This document shows, piece after piece, positions 8,472-15,359 of a stretch of 16,422 nucleotides of DNA (positions within the stretch are counted from its first letter, which is position 1; every line of letters begins with the position of its first letter). This DNA comes from Nitrosopumilaceae archaeon (GTDB taxonomy: Archaea > Thermoproteota > Nitrososphaeria > Nitrososphaerales > Nitrosopumilaceae), in contig JACENB010000079.1 in NCBI GenBank assembly GCA_013867245.1, positions 1-16,422 on the forward strand. The letters run 5' to 3'. The notes below the pieces were generated by a model. That model ran no database searches, was not told the DNA's origin, and worked only from the letters and a program-made list of their open reading frames with translations. Made by a program: the position numbers and the translations under genes.

Positions 8472-8479
8472 TCATAAAA
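8472..8479 (-). promoter_or_regulatory. TATA box of the tRNA-Ser gene
   Basis: The minus strand reads TTTTATGA, centred 27 nt upstream of the tRNA 5' end at 8448. It is the best-placed box in the 67-nt gap between the tRNA and the gene ending at 8516. Confidence 0.45.
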
Positions 8480-8509
8480 TGTGATTATAAATTATGTTAT
8501 TAGTAATGG

Positions 8510-8515
8510 AAAAAA
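8510..8515 (-). terminator. T-run terminator of the ribosomal-protein cluster
   Basis: Six T on the minus strand follow immediately after the TAA (8516-8518) of the last gene in the uL18-to-Cbf5 cluster, with no hairpin. T-runs alone can end archaeal transcription; moderate confidence only. Confidence 0.35.
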
Positions 8516-9022
8516 TTACTTCCAAATTGTAATGGTGGTTGATTTTTCTACAATATTTCCATCTATATCCAATCCTTTAGCAGATATTTTGTAGACTCCC
8601 TCTAATGCGGTGTCACCATCATTTTTTATTTGATCCCATGAAAAAGTAACTTCACCTCTAGGTTCAAGAGTTGAAATTACTTGAGCAGACATTGGAGAAT
8701 ACATCAATATTCCAGCTAATCCAGTAATTTTTAACCCGTATGACGAATCAGAGAAAGTCAATTCATTAGTTCCAGAATTAACTATTCGAATTTGAATTAA
8801 TTCATCTTGCTTAAAATCAAATTTTTCTGTAACAATAGAAAGAGATGAACCTTCAACGTATTCTAATTGAGAAGTATTTTTAAAATCAATTAGATAAGTT
8901 CCAAAAATAAATGCAGAGATCACACCAACACCAATGAAAACAACAAGACTTTTAGCTAGCAATTCTTTGAAAATAAATTCAGTATTTTTTAATCTTTTGG
9001 AGCAGTAGGTTTGGTTCTCCAT
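8516..9022 (-). CDS. membrane-anchored protein with BsuPI/Ig-like outer domain
   Basis: A 168-residue protein. A single hydrophobic segment at about 25-46 (SLVVFIGVGVISAFIF) is followed by an extracytoplasmic beta-rich domain (60-168). That domain has strands QIRIVNSGTNELTF (77-90), a LEPRGEVTFSWD turn (119-130) and EGVYKISAKG (141-150). The N-S-G, L-x-P-x-G-x-x-x-F-x-W-D and G-x-Y-x-x-x-A order is that of BsuPI/Ig-like domains found on secreted proteins of many kinds, so a role in binding outside the cell is possible but unnamed. The ATG at 9022 overlaps the Cbf5 gene by 34 nt and lacks a Shine-Dalgarno motif. An in-frame TTG at 8962 would start just before the membrane segment, and has an AT box (8983-8992) 26 nt upstream. 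The true start is therefore open; the frame itself is convincing. Confidence 0.7.
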   Translation of the reverse strand: MENQTYCSKRLKNTEFIFKELLAKSLVVFIGVGVISAFIFGTYLIDFKNTSQLEYVEGSSLSIVTEKFDFKQDELIQIRIVNSGTNELTFSDSSYGLKITGLAGILMYSPMSAQVISTLEPRGEVTFSWDQIKNDGDTALEGVYKISAKGLDIDGNIVEKSTTITIWK

Positions 9023-9990
9023 TTTTTAGGATAAGTGTTAGGAGCCATGATAATTCTTTTAGTAACAAATGCATAGCCTTTTGTTGCATCACGAATTTGT
9101 TCTTCATCCATTGTTGATTCAGCTAATGCAACTGCTTCACCTTTTTGCGTATAGATTCCAACAATATCACCTTCTCTCAAATGTGGAGAAATTTTCAAAA
9201 TTCCAGGTATTGCAAGCTGAGCACCATGACACATTGCATCAACAGCTGAATCACGAATTACTACAGATTTTAATTCACTTAATGCAAGTTCAACAGGTTT
9301 TATTATTTCCATTAATTTAGAATCATCTTTTTTTTCTTCCCAGATAGCAAATGCATCAGCAAGCTCATGCAAAGTAACTAATCCATCTTTTTCATGAAAT
9401 TGGTCTACACGACTACGTCTTAATTCAATCATAGTTGCTCCAGGACCTAAAACTTCGCCAATATCATAGTATAATTTTCGAATATATGTTCCTGCTTCAC
9501 ATAGAATTCTAGTTAAAAGTAATCTTTCTTTTTGTTCGATTAATTCTAATTCATAAATTGTTCTAGTTCTTGTTTGTCTAACAACGGCAGAACGTTGAGG
9601 TGGTTTTTGAAAAATTTCACCTGTAAACATTTCAATAATTTCAGATAATTTTTCTTTAGAAGGCAATGAATGAACTCTACCCAATGCATGATACTCTTTA
9701 GGTCCATAAAGTAAAACTCCTAATGCCTTTGTTGCTTCACCTAATCCTAGCGGCAATACTCCAGAAACTTGTGGGTCTAGTGTTCCACTATGTCCTATTT
9801 TGTCAATTTTCAAAATGCGTTTTGTCCATGCAACTGTTTCATGACTTGTCGGACCTGGAGGTTTGTCTAAAAGAATAATTCCATTATCCAATAATTGCTC
9901 AATTGTTCGTTTATCATAATAAGTTCCATAGGATTCATCAGTGATATCCTGATCAATTTCAATTAAATTTTCTAGTTGTTTTAGAGTCAT
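8989..9990 (-). CDS. truB: Cbf5/TruB-family tRNA and rRNA pseudouridine synthase
   Basis: A 333-residue archaeal Cbf5 (dyskerin homologue). It is the catalytic subunit of H/ACA guide RNPs with Nop10, L7Ae and Gar1, and can also make pseudouridine 55 in tRNA alone. The core TruB motif is HSGTLDPQVSGVLPLGLG (67-84) with catalytic Asp72. LLDKPPGPTSHE (40-51) and EAGTYIRKLYYDIG are also family signatures. A C-terminal PUA domain spans about 245-325 (VVIRDSAVDAMCHGAQL, then a REGDIVGIYTQKGEAVALA strand pair), which binds the ACA box or the CCA end. Length is normal. The start codon overlaps the cytidylate kinase stop as ATGA, so the two are translationally coupled. In archaea this gene commonly follows cmk in the ribosomal-protein cluster, which agrees with the order here. 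Confidence 0.95.
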   Translation of the reverse strand: MTLKQLENLIEIDQDITDESYGTYYDKRTIEQLLDNGIILLDKPPGPTSHETVAWTKRILKIDKIGHSGTLDPQVSGVLPLGLGEATKALGVLLYGPKEYHALGRVHSLPSKEKLSEIIEMFTGEIFQKPPQRSAVVRQTRTRTIYELELIEQKERLLLTRILCEAGTYIRKLYYDIGEVLGPGATMIELRRSRVDQFHEKDGLVTLHELADAFAIWEEKKDDSKLMEIIKPVELALSELKSVVIRDSAVDAMCHGAQLAIPGILKISPHLREGDIVGIYTQKGEAVALAESTMDEEQIRDATKGYAFVTKRIIMAPNTYPKKWRTKPTAPKD

Positions 9991-10547
9991 AGCAATTTTC
10001 TCACGGTTTCAGTAGTCACATCAATTACTTGATTTGCAGATAAATTATCAGTATTAATGATTACATCAAACACAGCTTTATCATCGCCAAAGCTGAATCC
10101 ATATAGTTTTTTGTACAGTGCTTTATTTTTATCAAAACGAGATTTTGTAATTTCATATGCATTTTCTGAGCTCATATTGTCTCTTGTTTGCATTCTTTTA
10201 GTGCTGCTTGCGTGAGAACCCTCTAACCAAATTTTTATTCCATCTTCAATTAGCCATGGTAACGTATAACTTGTAATTACCATTCCACCTTGTTTAAATA
10301 AATCAGTCAATTTTTTATCTAAATTTTTATCAAATTCAGAATTCTGCTCACGTTGATTTAGAAATTTGAGTCCTTCTTTAGTATCCCACCAATCATCGCC
10401 ATCAGAATCAAATCCTTGTTCTTTAGCCATTTCTTTTAGAACATCTCCACCACTAAGATATTGTAAATTAAATTCTTTAGCTAATCCTTTAGCAACAGTT
10501 GTTTTTCCGACTGCAGGAGGGCCAGATATTACGATAGATTTTGTCAA
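9987..10547 (-). CDS. cmk: cytidylate kinase (archaeal type)
   Basis: A 186-residue P-loop kinase that phosphorylates CMP/dCMP with ATP for nucleotide recycling. The Walker A loop is GPPAVGKTT (9-17). LSGGDVLKEMAKEQG (31-45) is the CMP-binding helix region. The R-x-x-x-RDNMSS lid (118-127) and FDVIINTDNL (160-169) are typical of short archaeal Cmk, which is smaller than the bacterial form because the CMP insert is reduced. The start is TTG at 10547, overlapping the upstream DUF106 stop as TTGA. No ATG lies nearby, and the P-loop distance is right. The context secY-adk-DUF106-cmk-truB is a classic archaeal arrangement. Adenylate kinase 1 is excluded by the neighbouring AdkA gene. Confidence 0.93.
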   Translation of the reverse strand: MTKSIVISGPPAVGKTTVAKGLAKEFNLQYLSGGDVLKEMAKEQGFDSDGDDWWDTKEGLKFLNQREQNSEFDKNLDKKLTDLFKQGGMVITSYTLPWLIEDGIKIWLEGSHASSTKRMQTRDNMSSENAYEITKSRFDKNKALYKKLYGFSFGDDKAVFDVIINTDNLSANQVIDVTTETVRKLL

Positions 10548-11173
10548 CCTAGATCCATTGATGTTTTAGTGATTCTCATAATGATTCCACTAAATGCAAT
10601 AGAAGAAAGGAAGTACCAAGCCCATAGCATTAGATGGTTTTCTTTACCAAAACAAATGTGTGTTGCATCCAAAGCTTGTTCTGCAGTACAAGTTAATTGG
10701 AACATATCTCCAGGTATCACATTAAGTGGTATTGGAGAAATTGCTACTGTGTATGTAAATAGTTGTGGCAATACAAGATAGAAAATTAGAATTAATGGAA
10801 CAAAAGTAATCATCATTGGTCGCATATTCATTTGCATCATCTCCATGGACATTTTGTTCATGTAGGAAGATTTTTTGTTTAGTTCAGCGGATCTTGCAGT
10901 ATCTTTAGATCTCATTGCAGCCATTCTTTCTTTTTGCCATGCTCTAGTTTCTTTCATAATTCTCTTTAGTTTGGTTTGATCAACCATTTTTCTTCTAACT
11001 GCAGAATTGAAAATATTTAGCAAAATACCAAATCCAGATACAGCAAACATGGATATGATTAGACCTTTGATTATTGGATCATCACTGCCAAGAGCCATTC
11101 TTTCACCACCTAGGAAATCAGGTAGTTGTAAAAATGCTGAGTCGATAAAGAGTAGAATAAAGTTGAAATCCAT
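10544..11173 (-). CDS. DUF106/EMC3-TMCO1-type membrane protein insertase
   Basis: A 209-residue membrane protein of the archaeal DUF106 family, which belongs to the Oxa1/YidC/Alb3 superfamily with eukaryotic EMC3 and TMCO1 (known). These help insert hydrophobic segments of new proteins. Three membrane segments are visible: 36-57 (ending LLNIFNSAVR), 119-140 (MITFVPLILIFYLVLP) and 182-200 (LMLWAWYFLSSIAF). Between the first two lies a cytoplasmic, basic, Met-rich coiled coil (62-116, ending MSMEMMQMNM) of the type that touches ribosome or nascent chain. The N-terminal 20 residues are amphipathic. Cys162 and Cys174 fall in the outer loop. The ATG at 11173 is 4 nt after the adenylate kinase stop and has AGGAC upstream. 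Lying two genes downstream of secY suggests a shared role in membrane protein biogenesis. Confidence 0.9.
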   Translation of the reverse strand: MDFNFILLFIDSAFLQLPDFLGGERMALGSDDPIIKGLIISMFAVSGFGILLNIFNSAVRRKMVDQTKLKRIMKETRAWQKERMAAMRSKDTARSAELNKKSSYMNKMSMEMMQMNMRPMMITFVPLILIFYLVLPQLFTYTVAISPIPLNVIPGDMFQLTCTAEQALDATHICFGKENHLMLWAWYFLSSIAFSGIIMRITKTSMDLG

Positions 11174-11177
11174 GTTT

Positions 11178-11756
11178 TTACAGTCCTATTGCCTTAATTA
11201 TTTTATCAGCTGCTTCTTCAATCTTTCCCTCACCATTAAGAACATGTCTGACTGGGGAGCCTGTAATTACAGCACATGCAGAAATCATACCAGTTTGATA
11301 ATCAAGCTCCTTCTTAATGTTAGCTAGTGTGATTTTATCTCGATTTCTAGTGTCATCTTTCATCCTTCTATTGTAGATTTCTTCAGGTTTTGCTGCAACT
11401 GAAACAAAGTTACTGGGTTGAATAATTTTCAAAACATGTTCAGGTAATCCAGGATAATATCCTTCAGGGGAACTAATGAATGCGTGTGTATCAATAATTA
11501 CGACTTCTTCATCATGTGTGGCAATTTTTTCTGCAGCAATTTTTTGAAGACGTTGTTGTTCTATTACAGATAATTTTCTTAAATCATCTCTATTTTCTAA
11601 TCCATTTTCTTTAGCGACGTCAAACATCAAAGTACCATAATTAATTACAATGACATTTTTCTTGTGATCCTTTAAAATATCAACCATTGTTGTTAACAAA
11701 GTACTTTTCCCAACACCTGGGATTCCAACCATGAGAATTTTTTTATTTTCTACCAA
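11178..11756 (-). CDS. adkA: archaeal adenylate kinase (AdkA)
   Basis: A 192-residue enzyme that catalyses ATP + AMP = 2 ADP. It is the archaeal AdkA family, distinct from bacterial Adk. The Walker A loop is GIPGVGKST (11-19). The archaeal signatures NYGTLMFDVA (39-48), RDDLRKLS (56-63), DTHAFISSPEGYYPGLP (89-105, AMP side) and DDTRNRDKI (134-142) are all present. The longest frame begins at 11783, but I choose the TTG at 11756. It places the P-loop 10 residues from the start, as usual for AdkA, and overlaps the secY stop by 14 nt rather than 41. Codon sharing with the end of SecY (…LGRK stop) indicates coupled translation. Function is well supported; the start is likely. Confidence 0.92.
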   Translation of the reverse strand: MVENKKILMVGIPGVGKSTLLTTMVDILKDHKKNVIVINYGTLMFDVAKENGLENRDDLRKLSVIEQQRLQKIAAEKIATHDEEVVIIDTHAFISSPEGYYPGLPEHVLKIIQPSNFVSVAAKPEEIYNRRMKDDTRNRDKITLANIKKELDYQTGMISACAVITGSPVRHVLNGEGKIEEAADKIIKAIGL

Positions 11757-13176
11757 GTATAGCACCCAACCGTGGCATAACAACTTCTACTTGTTCTCTA
11801 ACTAATTGTGTGTAATAATTAATGAGAATATCTACCATAAGTAAGATTCCAATTCCAGATCCAAATACACCAAGGACATCTGATACTCCTGCCAAAAGTC
11901 CTAAAATCATAGAACCAATAATTGTAACAGATGGAATGTATTTGTTCAATAATGCCTCAACAGGCTTGTTTGATCTTCTAAATCCAGGAATTTGTACATC
12001 TGCATCAAGTAAGTTTTGAGCTGCACTCTTTGGAGATAATCCACCAAGTTCAACCCATAATCTACCAAATACAACTACAATTCCAATCATAAACAAAACA
12101 TATCCTACAGCTCTCATAGGATCAAGGGCTGCAACATCTAAACCACGAGGTGGTGTCATGTAGTAAATGAATCCTCCAACAGGAGTAGAAGGACTTGTAG
12201 GATCGAATTGAGCTATAAAGTTTACAAAGAAATTATTGTTACGTGGATTAAATTGAGACCAAATCATTTGGAATACAAATACAGCGTTTGCAGTTAGTGC
12301 AGATGCTAAAATGACTGGAATGTTAGAAACATACATCAATTTGATAGGATAAACAGCCTGAAATCCTCTATATTTGGTAGAAACGATTGGAATTTCAATT
12401 TTCATACCTTGTGTAAATACAAGTATCAGCAAAATTCCTGCTGTCAGGAACAATCCAAAGATACTAGGCAGTTGATTTGAACGGAATAAGACATTTCCAA
12501 TATCACCACTTCCAGTTAAAGATTCTACAAGATATGGAATAATACCAATCATGCCACCATCACCCGCAGGTAATGGACTGAACATACTCCAAAGAATTTG
12601 TTGAGCAACACCTGCCATAATGAATAAACTAATTCCACTACCAAGTCCCCAACCCTTTTGAATTAATTCGTCTAAGAACATGATAATTATCGACGCGGCC
12701 ATCAGCTGCCCTATAATCACATACAGGACATACGGTTCAGATGCTGCACCACCATATACAGCGGCAGCATAAACAATAGATTCAACTACAATTACAATGT
12801 AAGTTACAATTTTTGTTGCAGTCTGAAAAATTCCTCTTTCTTCAGGTTTTTTGAAATCAAATTTTAGGATATCAGAACCTCTCAACAATTGCATCAAGAG
12901 TCCAGAAGTTACAATCGGTCCAATTCCCAATTCAACTAAAGTACCTTGTTGGGATGCAAAAATAACTCTAGCAAAAGCTAGAAAATCAAATTCAGGAGTT
13001 GTTGCTCCAAATAATGGAGTTTGTCCCATTACCATGTAGATAAGTAATGCAACCCCACACCAAAGTAATCTGGTTGGTAATGGAATTTTCTTTTTAGGTT
13101 TTGGAACTTGAGGTAAATATGGCTCTGCTTTGAAAACTACTTTTCTAATAATTGAAGTTAGAGTACCTTCAGCCAT
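11743..13176 (-). CDS. secY: preprotein translocase subunit SecY
   Basis: A 477-residue channel-forming protein of the Sec translocon with about ten membrane segments. The first is at 36-52 (LLWCGVALLIYMVMGQ). The plug region follows at about 55-75. The conserved GWGLGSGISLFIMAGV (175-190) lies in segment 5. Segments at about 239-255, 282-303, 353-372 and 413-460 follow. The cytoplasmic loop PGFRRS (397-402) carries the Arg that touches the ribosome or SecA/signal recognition partner. The N-terminal KPKKK (26-30) is basic. Length is slightly more than typical archaeal SecY (about 435-470), with an extra Ser/Pro/Gly outer loop at 324-345. The ATG is preceded by AGGTG (13187-13191) at 10 nt. 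That motif overlaps the uL15 stop codon, as expected within an operon. Confidence 0.97.
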   Translation of the reverse strand: MAEGTLTSIIRKVVFKAEPYLPQVPKPKKKIPLPTRLLWCGVALLIYMVMGQTPLFGATTPEFDFLAFARVIFASQQGTLVELGIGPIVTSGLLMQLLRGSDILKFDFKKPEERGIFQTATKIVTYIVIVVESIVYAAAVYGGAASEPYVLYVIIGQLMAASIIIMFLDELIQKGWGLGSGISLFIMAGVAQQILWSMFSPLPAGDGGMIGIIPYLVESLTGSGDIGNVLFRSNQLPSIFGLFLTAGILLILVFTQGMKIEIPIVSTKYRGFQAVYPIKLMYVSNIPVILASALTANAVFVFQMIWSQFNPRNNNFFVNFIAQFDPTSPSTPVGGFIYYMTPPRGLDVAALDPMRAVGYVLFMIGIVVVFGRLWVELGGLSPKSAAQNLLDADVQIPGFRRSNKPVEALLNKYIPSVTIIGSMILGLLAGVSDVLGVFGSGIGILLMVDILINYYTQLVREQVEVVMPRLGAILGRK

Positions 13177-13189
13177 TCTCAGTTAACAC

Positions 13190-13636
13190 CTAAGCCTCTT
13201 CAGGTTTTTTATCTGTTGAAGATTGAACAATTTCTCCACCAACGGCTTTTAGTTTTTCTTCAGCTGATGCAGTGAAATTTTCTATTTTTACAGAATATCC
13301 ATTGGAAATGTTTCCACCACCAAGAAGTTTATCATATCCTGCACTTTCAAGGTCTACGATTTTCTTTCCACCTTCTTCTTTACCAAATTTGGTGAATAAA
13401 TCATCTAAATCTCTAACACTTGCCCATTTTTTTGTGATGTTTGGGTGAGGAGGACTAGTTGATTCATGTCCATAATGATCTGGTTCATCTTTTAGTAAAC
13501 TACTGTAATGATGTTTTTGGAAACCGGTAACTCCAAGACCGCCTTTATGACCACTTGCACGGTGTTGACCTACTTGGCCCCATCCCATGTGTCTGCCACC
13601 TCTTAGTCTTCGAGTTTTTCGCAATCTAGTTGCCAT
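13190..13636 (-). CDS. rpl15: 50S ribosomal protein uL15
   Basis: A 148-residue large-subunit protein of the archaeal/eukaryotic L15 (L27a) type. The Gly/His/Arg-rich rRNA-binding start GGRHMGWGQVGQHRASGHKGG (split here as GGRHMGWGQVG and QHRASGHKGG) is at 13-33, followed by GFQKHHYSSL (38-47). The C-terminal half carries the globular domain (VDLESAGYDKLLGGG, then VKIENFTASAEEKLKAVGG). The last residues (SSTDKKPEEA) are a charged tail. The gene begins 1 nt after the uL30 stop and its own stop overlaps the SecY Shine-Dalgarno motif, so the three are coupled. Nothing unusual apart from the short tail. Confidence 0.96.
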   Translation of the reverse strand: MATRLRKTRRLRGGRHMGWGQVGQHRASGHKGGLGVTGFQKHHYSSLLKDEPDHYGHESTSPPHPNITKKWASVRDLDDLFTKFGKEEGGKKIVDLESAGYDKLLGGGNISNGYSVKIENFTASAEEKLKAVGGEIVQSSTDKKPEEA

Positions 13637-13637
13637 C

Positions 13638-14105
13638 TTAAATCATTCTCCTAACTATAGTATCAAGTTCTTTGTTAGAACCAAGAATACCTTTTTGTCC
13701 ATATAATTTCTTAGTACTTTTCTTGAATCCATGAACTGGTGGTGCTAAAGCAAACCAAGGTTTTAGTGGTTTTAATTTTGATAATGATGTTTTTCCATCA
13801 GCTAAAGCGGCTCCAAGTTCTGCAGCATTTGCAAATCCTAGTTCCTTAAGATCTTCATCAGTAATTTTTTGATAACCACCTTTTCTGGCTTTCTTTTCAA
13901 CTAATTCTTGAGCTAAAGTTGCATCAAGTTCAATCCATGAGACATAATGTTGTACTTTTCTTAACATTCCCAAGGTATTGTCTTTTGCAGGTAAAATTGT
14001 AGCACGATATTTTTTATCTAATTTTAATAAAGTCATTGTATGAGTGGCCCAATAAGGACAGTCTGCTTGACCCTTGATTCTTACAACGAGATATGCATTT
14101 GCCAT
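13638..14105 (-). CDS. rpl30: 50S ribosomal protein uL30
   Basis: A 155-residue archaeal uL30 (L7/L30 family). It has the ferredoxin-like core (YLVVRIKGQADCPYWATHTM, residues 5-24, then LLKLDKKYRATILPA). The archaeal C-terminal extension follows (LAPPVHGFKKSTKKLYGQKG, 119-138, then a short tail), which is absent in bacteria. AKDNTLGMLRKVQHYVSW (40-57) is a family signature. The ATG at 14105 is 4 nt after the uS5 stop, with AAGGAT a few nt upstream. A single Cys (16) is not part of a zinc site. Confidence 0.96.
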   Translation of the reverse strand: MANAYLVVRIKGQADCPYWATHTMTLLKLDKKYRATILPAKDNTLGMLRKVQHYVSWIELDATLAQELVEKKARKGGYQKITDEDLKELGFANAAELGAALADGKTSLSKLKPLKPWFALAPPVHGFKKSTKKLYGQKGILGSNKELDTIVRRMI

Positions 14106-14109
14106 TTTA

Positions 14110-14838
14110 TTATCCTTGACTGAATGTCTGTCTTAGACAATCCAGTACTGCTTTTGATGTTGAATTCATTGTAGGAGTTGAACCTTTTGCGGTGGTCCAT
14201 GCATCCTTTAATCCTGCTAATTCTAATAATCTCTTAATTTTTCCACCTGCAACTAAACCTAATCCACGAGGTGCAGGAATGATTTCAATAGTTACACTTC
14301 CACCTTTTCCCTTTACTTTGAATGGAACAGAATGTTTTTGATCACATTTACATTCCCAACTGCCACATCCCATTTTAATTGGATTAATGTTTAAGAAAGC
14401 TTGACTAGTTGCTTTTTCAATGGCGATTCTCATTTGTTTGGATTTACCTTGACCAATTCCTAAGTATCCATTTTCATTGCCTGCTGCAACAATTGCTTTG
14501 AATCTTGTTGATTGACCATTAGATGTCATTTTTTGAATAATTCCAACATCAACAACTTCACTTTTCAAATCAGGTAATAGTTTTTTAATAATTCCAGATT
14601 CTTGAATTCTTAATCCAGCTTCTAAAATTTCTTCAACAGAAGTAATTTCTCCAGCTGCAACTTTTTGTCCTAAGATAGTTTTTGGTACCCAAACTTCTTC
14701 TTCTGGTTCTCTTCTTGGTCTTCTAGGTTTGGATGCTTCTGTTCCAGGTGGGCCTCTTCCATATACTGGTGGGCCTCTTCCCCTTCCACCTTGTCCAGGT
14801 TTAGATTGTCCAGGTTTAGATTGTGTTGCTTGACTCAT
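14110..14838 (-). CDS. rps5: 30S ribosomal protein uS5
   Basis: A 242-residue archaeal uS5. It helps decoding accuracy in the 30S body. The S5 double-stranded RNA-binding domain spans about 90-160 (VGIIQKMTSNGQSTRFKA, then AAGNENGYLGIGQGK). The archaeal insert MGCGSWECKC (165-174) and PAPRGLGLVAGGKIKRLLELAG (family; two parts PAPRGLGLVAG, KIKRLLELAG) follow. Residues 1-45 form a low-complexity extension: SKPGQ twice, then GRGPP twice, then basic KPRRPRREPEEE. It looks disordered and RNA-binding. GAGGTC (14847-14852) is 8 nt before the ATG and within the uL18 3' end. The two genes are separated by only 2 nt. Confidence 0.97.
   Translation of the reverse strand: MSQATQSKPGQSKPGQGGRGRGPPVYGRGPPGTEASKPRRPRREPEEEVWVPKTILGQKVAAGEITSVEEILEAGLRIQESGIIKKLLPDLKSEVVDVGIIQKMTSNGQSTRFKAIVAAGNENGYLGIGQGKSKQMRIAIEKATSQAFLNINPIKMGCGSWECKCDQKHSVPFKVKGKGGSVTIEIIPAPRGLGLVAGGKIKRLLELAGLKDAWTTAKGSTPTMNSTSKAVLDCLRQTFSQG
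14747..14781 (-). repeat. 21-nt-spaced repeat in the uS5 N-terminal coding region
   Basis: GGTGGGCCTCTTCC (plus-strand reading) occurs at 14747-14760 and 14768-14781, period 21 nt, encoding GRGPP twice, seven residues apart. It is locally much richer in G+C than its surroundings. Likely arose by in-frame duplication. Confidence 0.75.
14791..14820 (-). repeat. two perfect 15-nt tandem copies in uS5
   Basis: TTGTCCAGGTTTAGA appears twice in direct succession (14791-14805, 14806-14820) and is followed by a partial copy (TTGT). It encodes SKPGQ twice in the disordered start of uS5, so slippage in either direction would keep the frame. Confidence 0.85.
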
Positions 14839-14840
14839 AT

Positions 14841-15323
14841 CTATTTGACCTCACTATCTATGGTAGATTTAATTTTAGAAATTTCATTTTTTACAGTTAA
14901 GTGTTCACCATTAATTCTTTCATCTGCAGGAAAAGTTTCTGAGTCAGCTGGAACTTCAAGACCAGCATCAATAACTCCTTTCAAAGCTGCTGCCATTCTT
15001 TGGGTATAACGTTTAGTACCAGTATACAAAATTGCATCCTTTGCTCCTTTACCTAATGCTTTCTTACCTGCCAAATAGCCAGTAAGATATGCTGCAGAGA
15101 TACTTTTTCTAGATCCTTTCCAGCCTTTTTCAAGTAAATACCTAGAATGTGCTGATGCAACAACGGTATCTCCAGTCATTCCAGGTTTAAGGACTTGAAC
15201 TTGTGTATTCTCATTTGAAATATTTACAGTAATGAAATCACGTTTACCCATCAACATGGTTCCACGTTTACGATAATTGGTCTTTTCCTCTCTAAGTCTT
15301 CTCAATATTTTTGAATAGGCCAT
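14841..15323 (-). CDS. rpl18: 50S ribosomal protein uL18
   Basis: A 160-residue archaeal uL18, which binds 5S rRNA. Typical stretches are RRLREEKTNYRKRGTMLM (8-25), VVASAHSRYLLEKGWKG (54-70), SAAYLTGYLAGKKAL (76-90) and AALKGVIDAGLEVPAD (112-127), ending in ERINGEHL. Length is somewhat shorter than in Crenarchaeota (about 190). It is the first gene of the minus-strand cluster here: the ATG at 15323 follows a TATA box at 15350-15357 and no ribosomal gene lies upstream (argF instead). In many archaea uL18 follows eL19 inside a longer cluster. Confidence 0.96.
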   Translation of the reverse strand: MAYSKILRRLREEKTNYRKRGTMLMGKRDFITVNISNENTQVQVLKPGMTGDTVVASAHSRYLLEKGWKGSRKSISAAYLTGYLAGKKALGKGAKDAILYTGTKRYTQRMAAALKGVIDAGLEVPADSETFPADERINGEHLTVKNEISKIKSTIDSEVK

Positions 15324-15349
15324 CTACAGGATCTGACTTTGAAACTGCT

Positions 15350-15357
15350 ATTATATA
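15350..15357 (-). promoter_or_regulatory. TATA box of the uL18-to-Cbf5 cluster
   Basis: The minus strand reads TATATAAT, centred about 30 nt before the uL18 ATG at 15323. It gives a predicted leader of about 4 nt. It lies in the 36-nt gap after argF and is the best AT box there. Confidence 0.6.
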
Positions 15358-15359
15358 CG

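Noticed and set aside
9069..9320. Plus-strand open frame rich in Leu, His and Gln
   Set aside because: It lies antisense within Cbf5 and its composition is the mirror of that gene's codons; there is no promoter or motif.
11757..11783. N-terminal extension of adenylate kinase from 11783
   Set aside because: It is the end of SecY read out of frame. AdkA proteins start about 10 residues before the P-loop, which fits the TTG at 11756.
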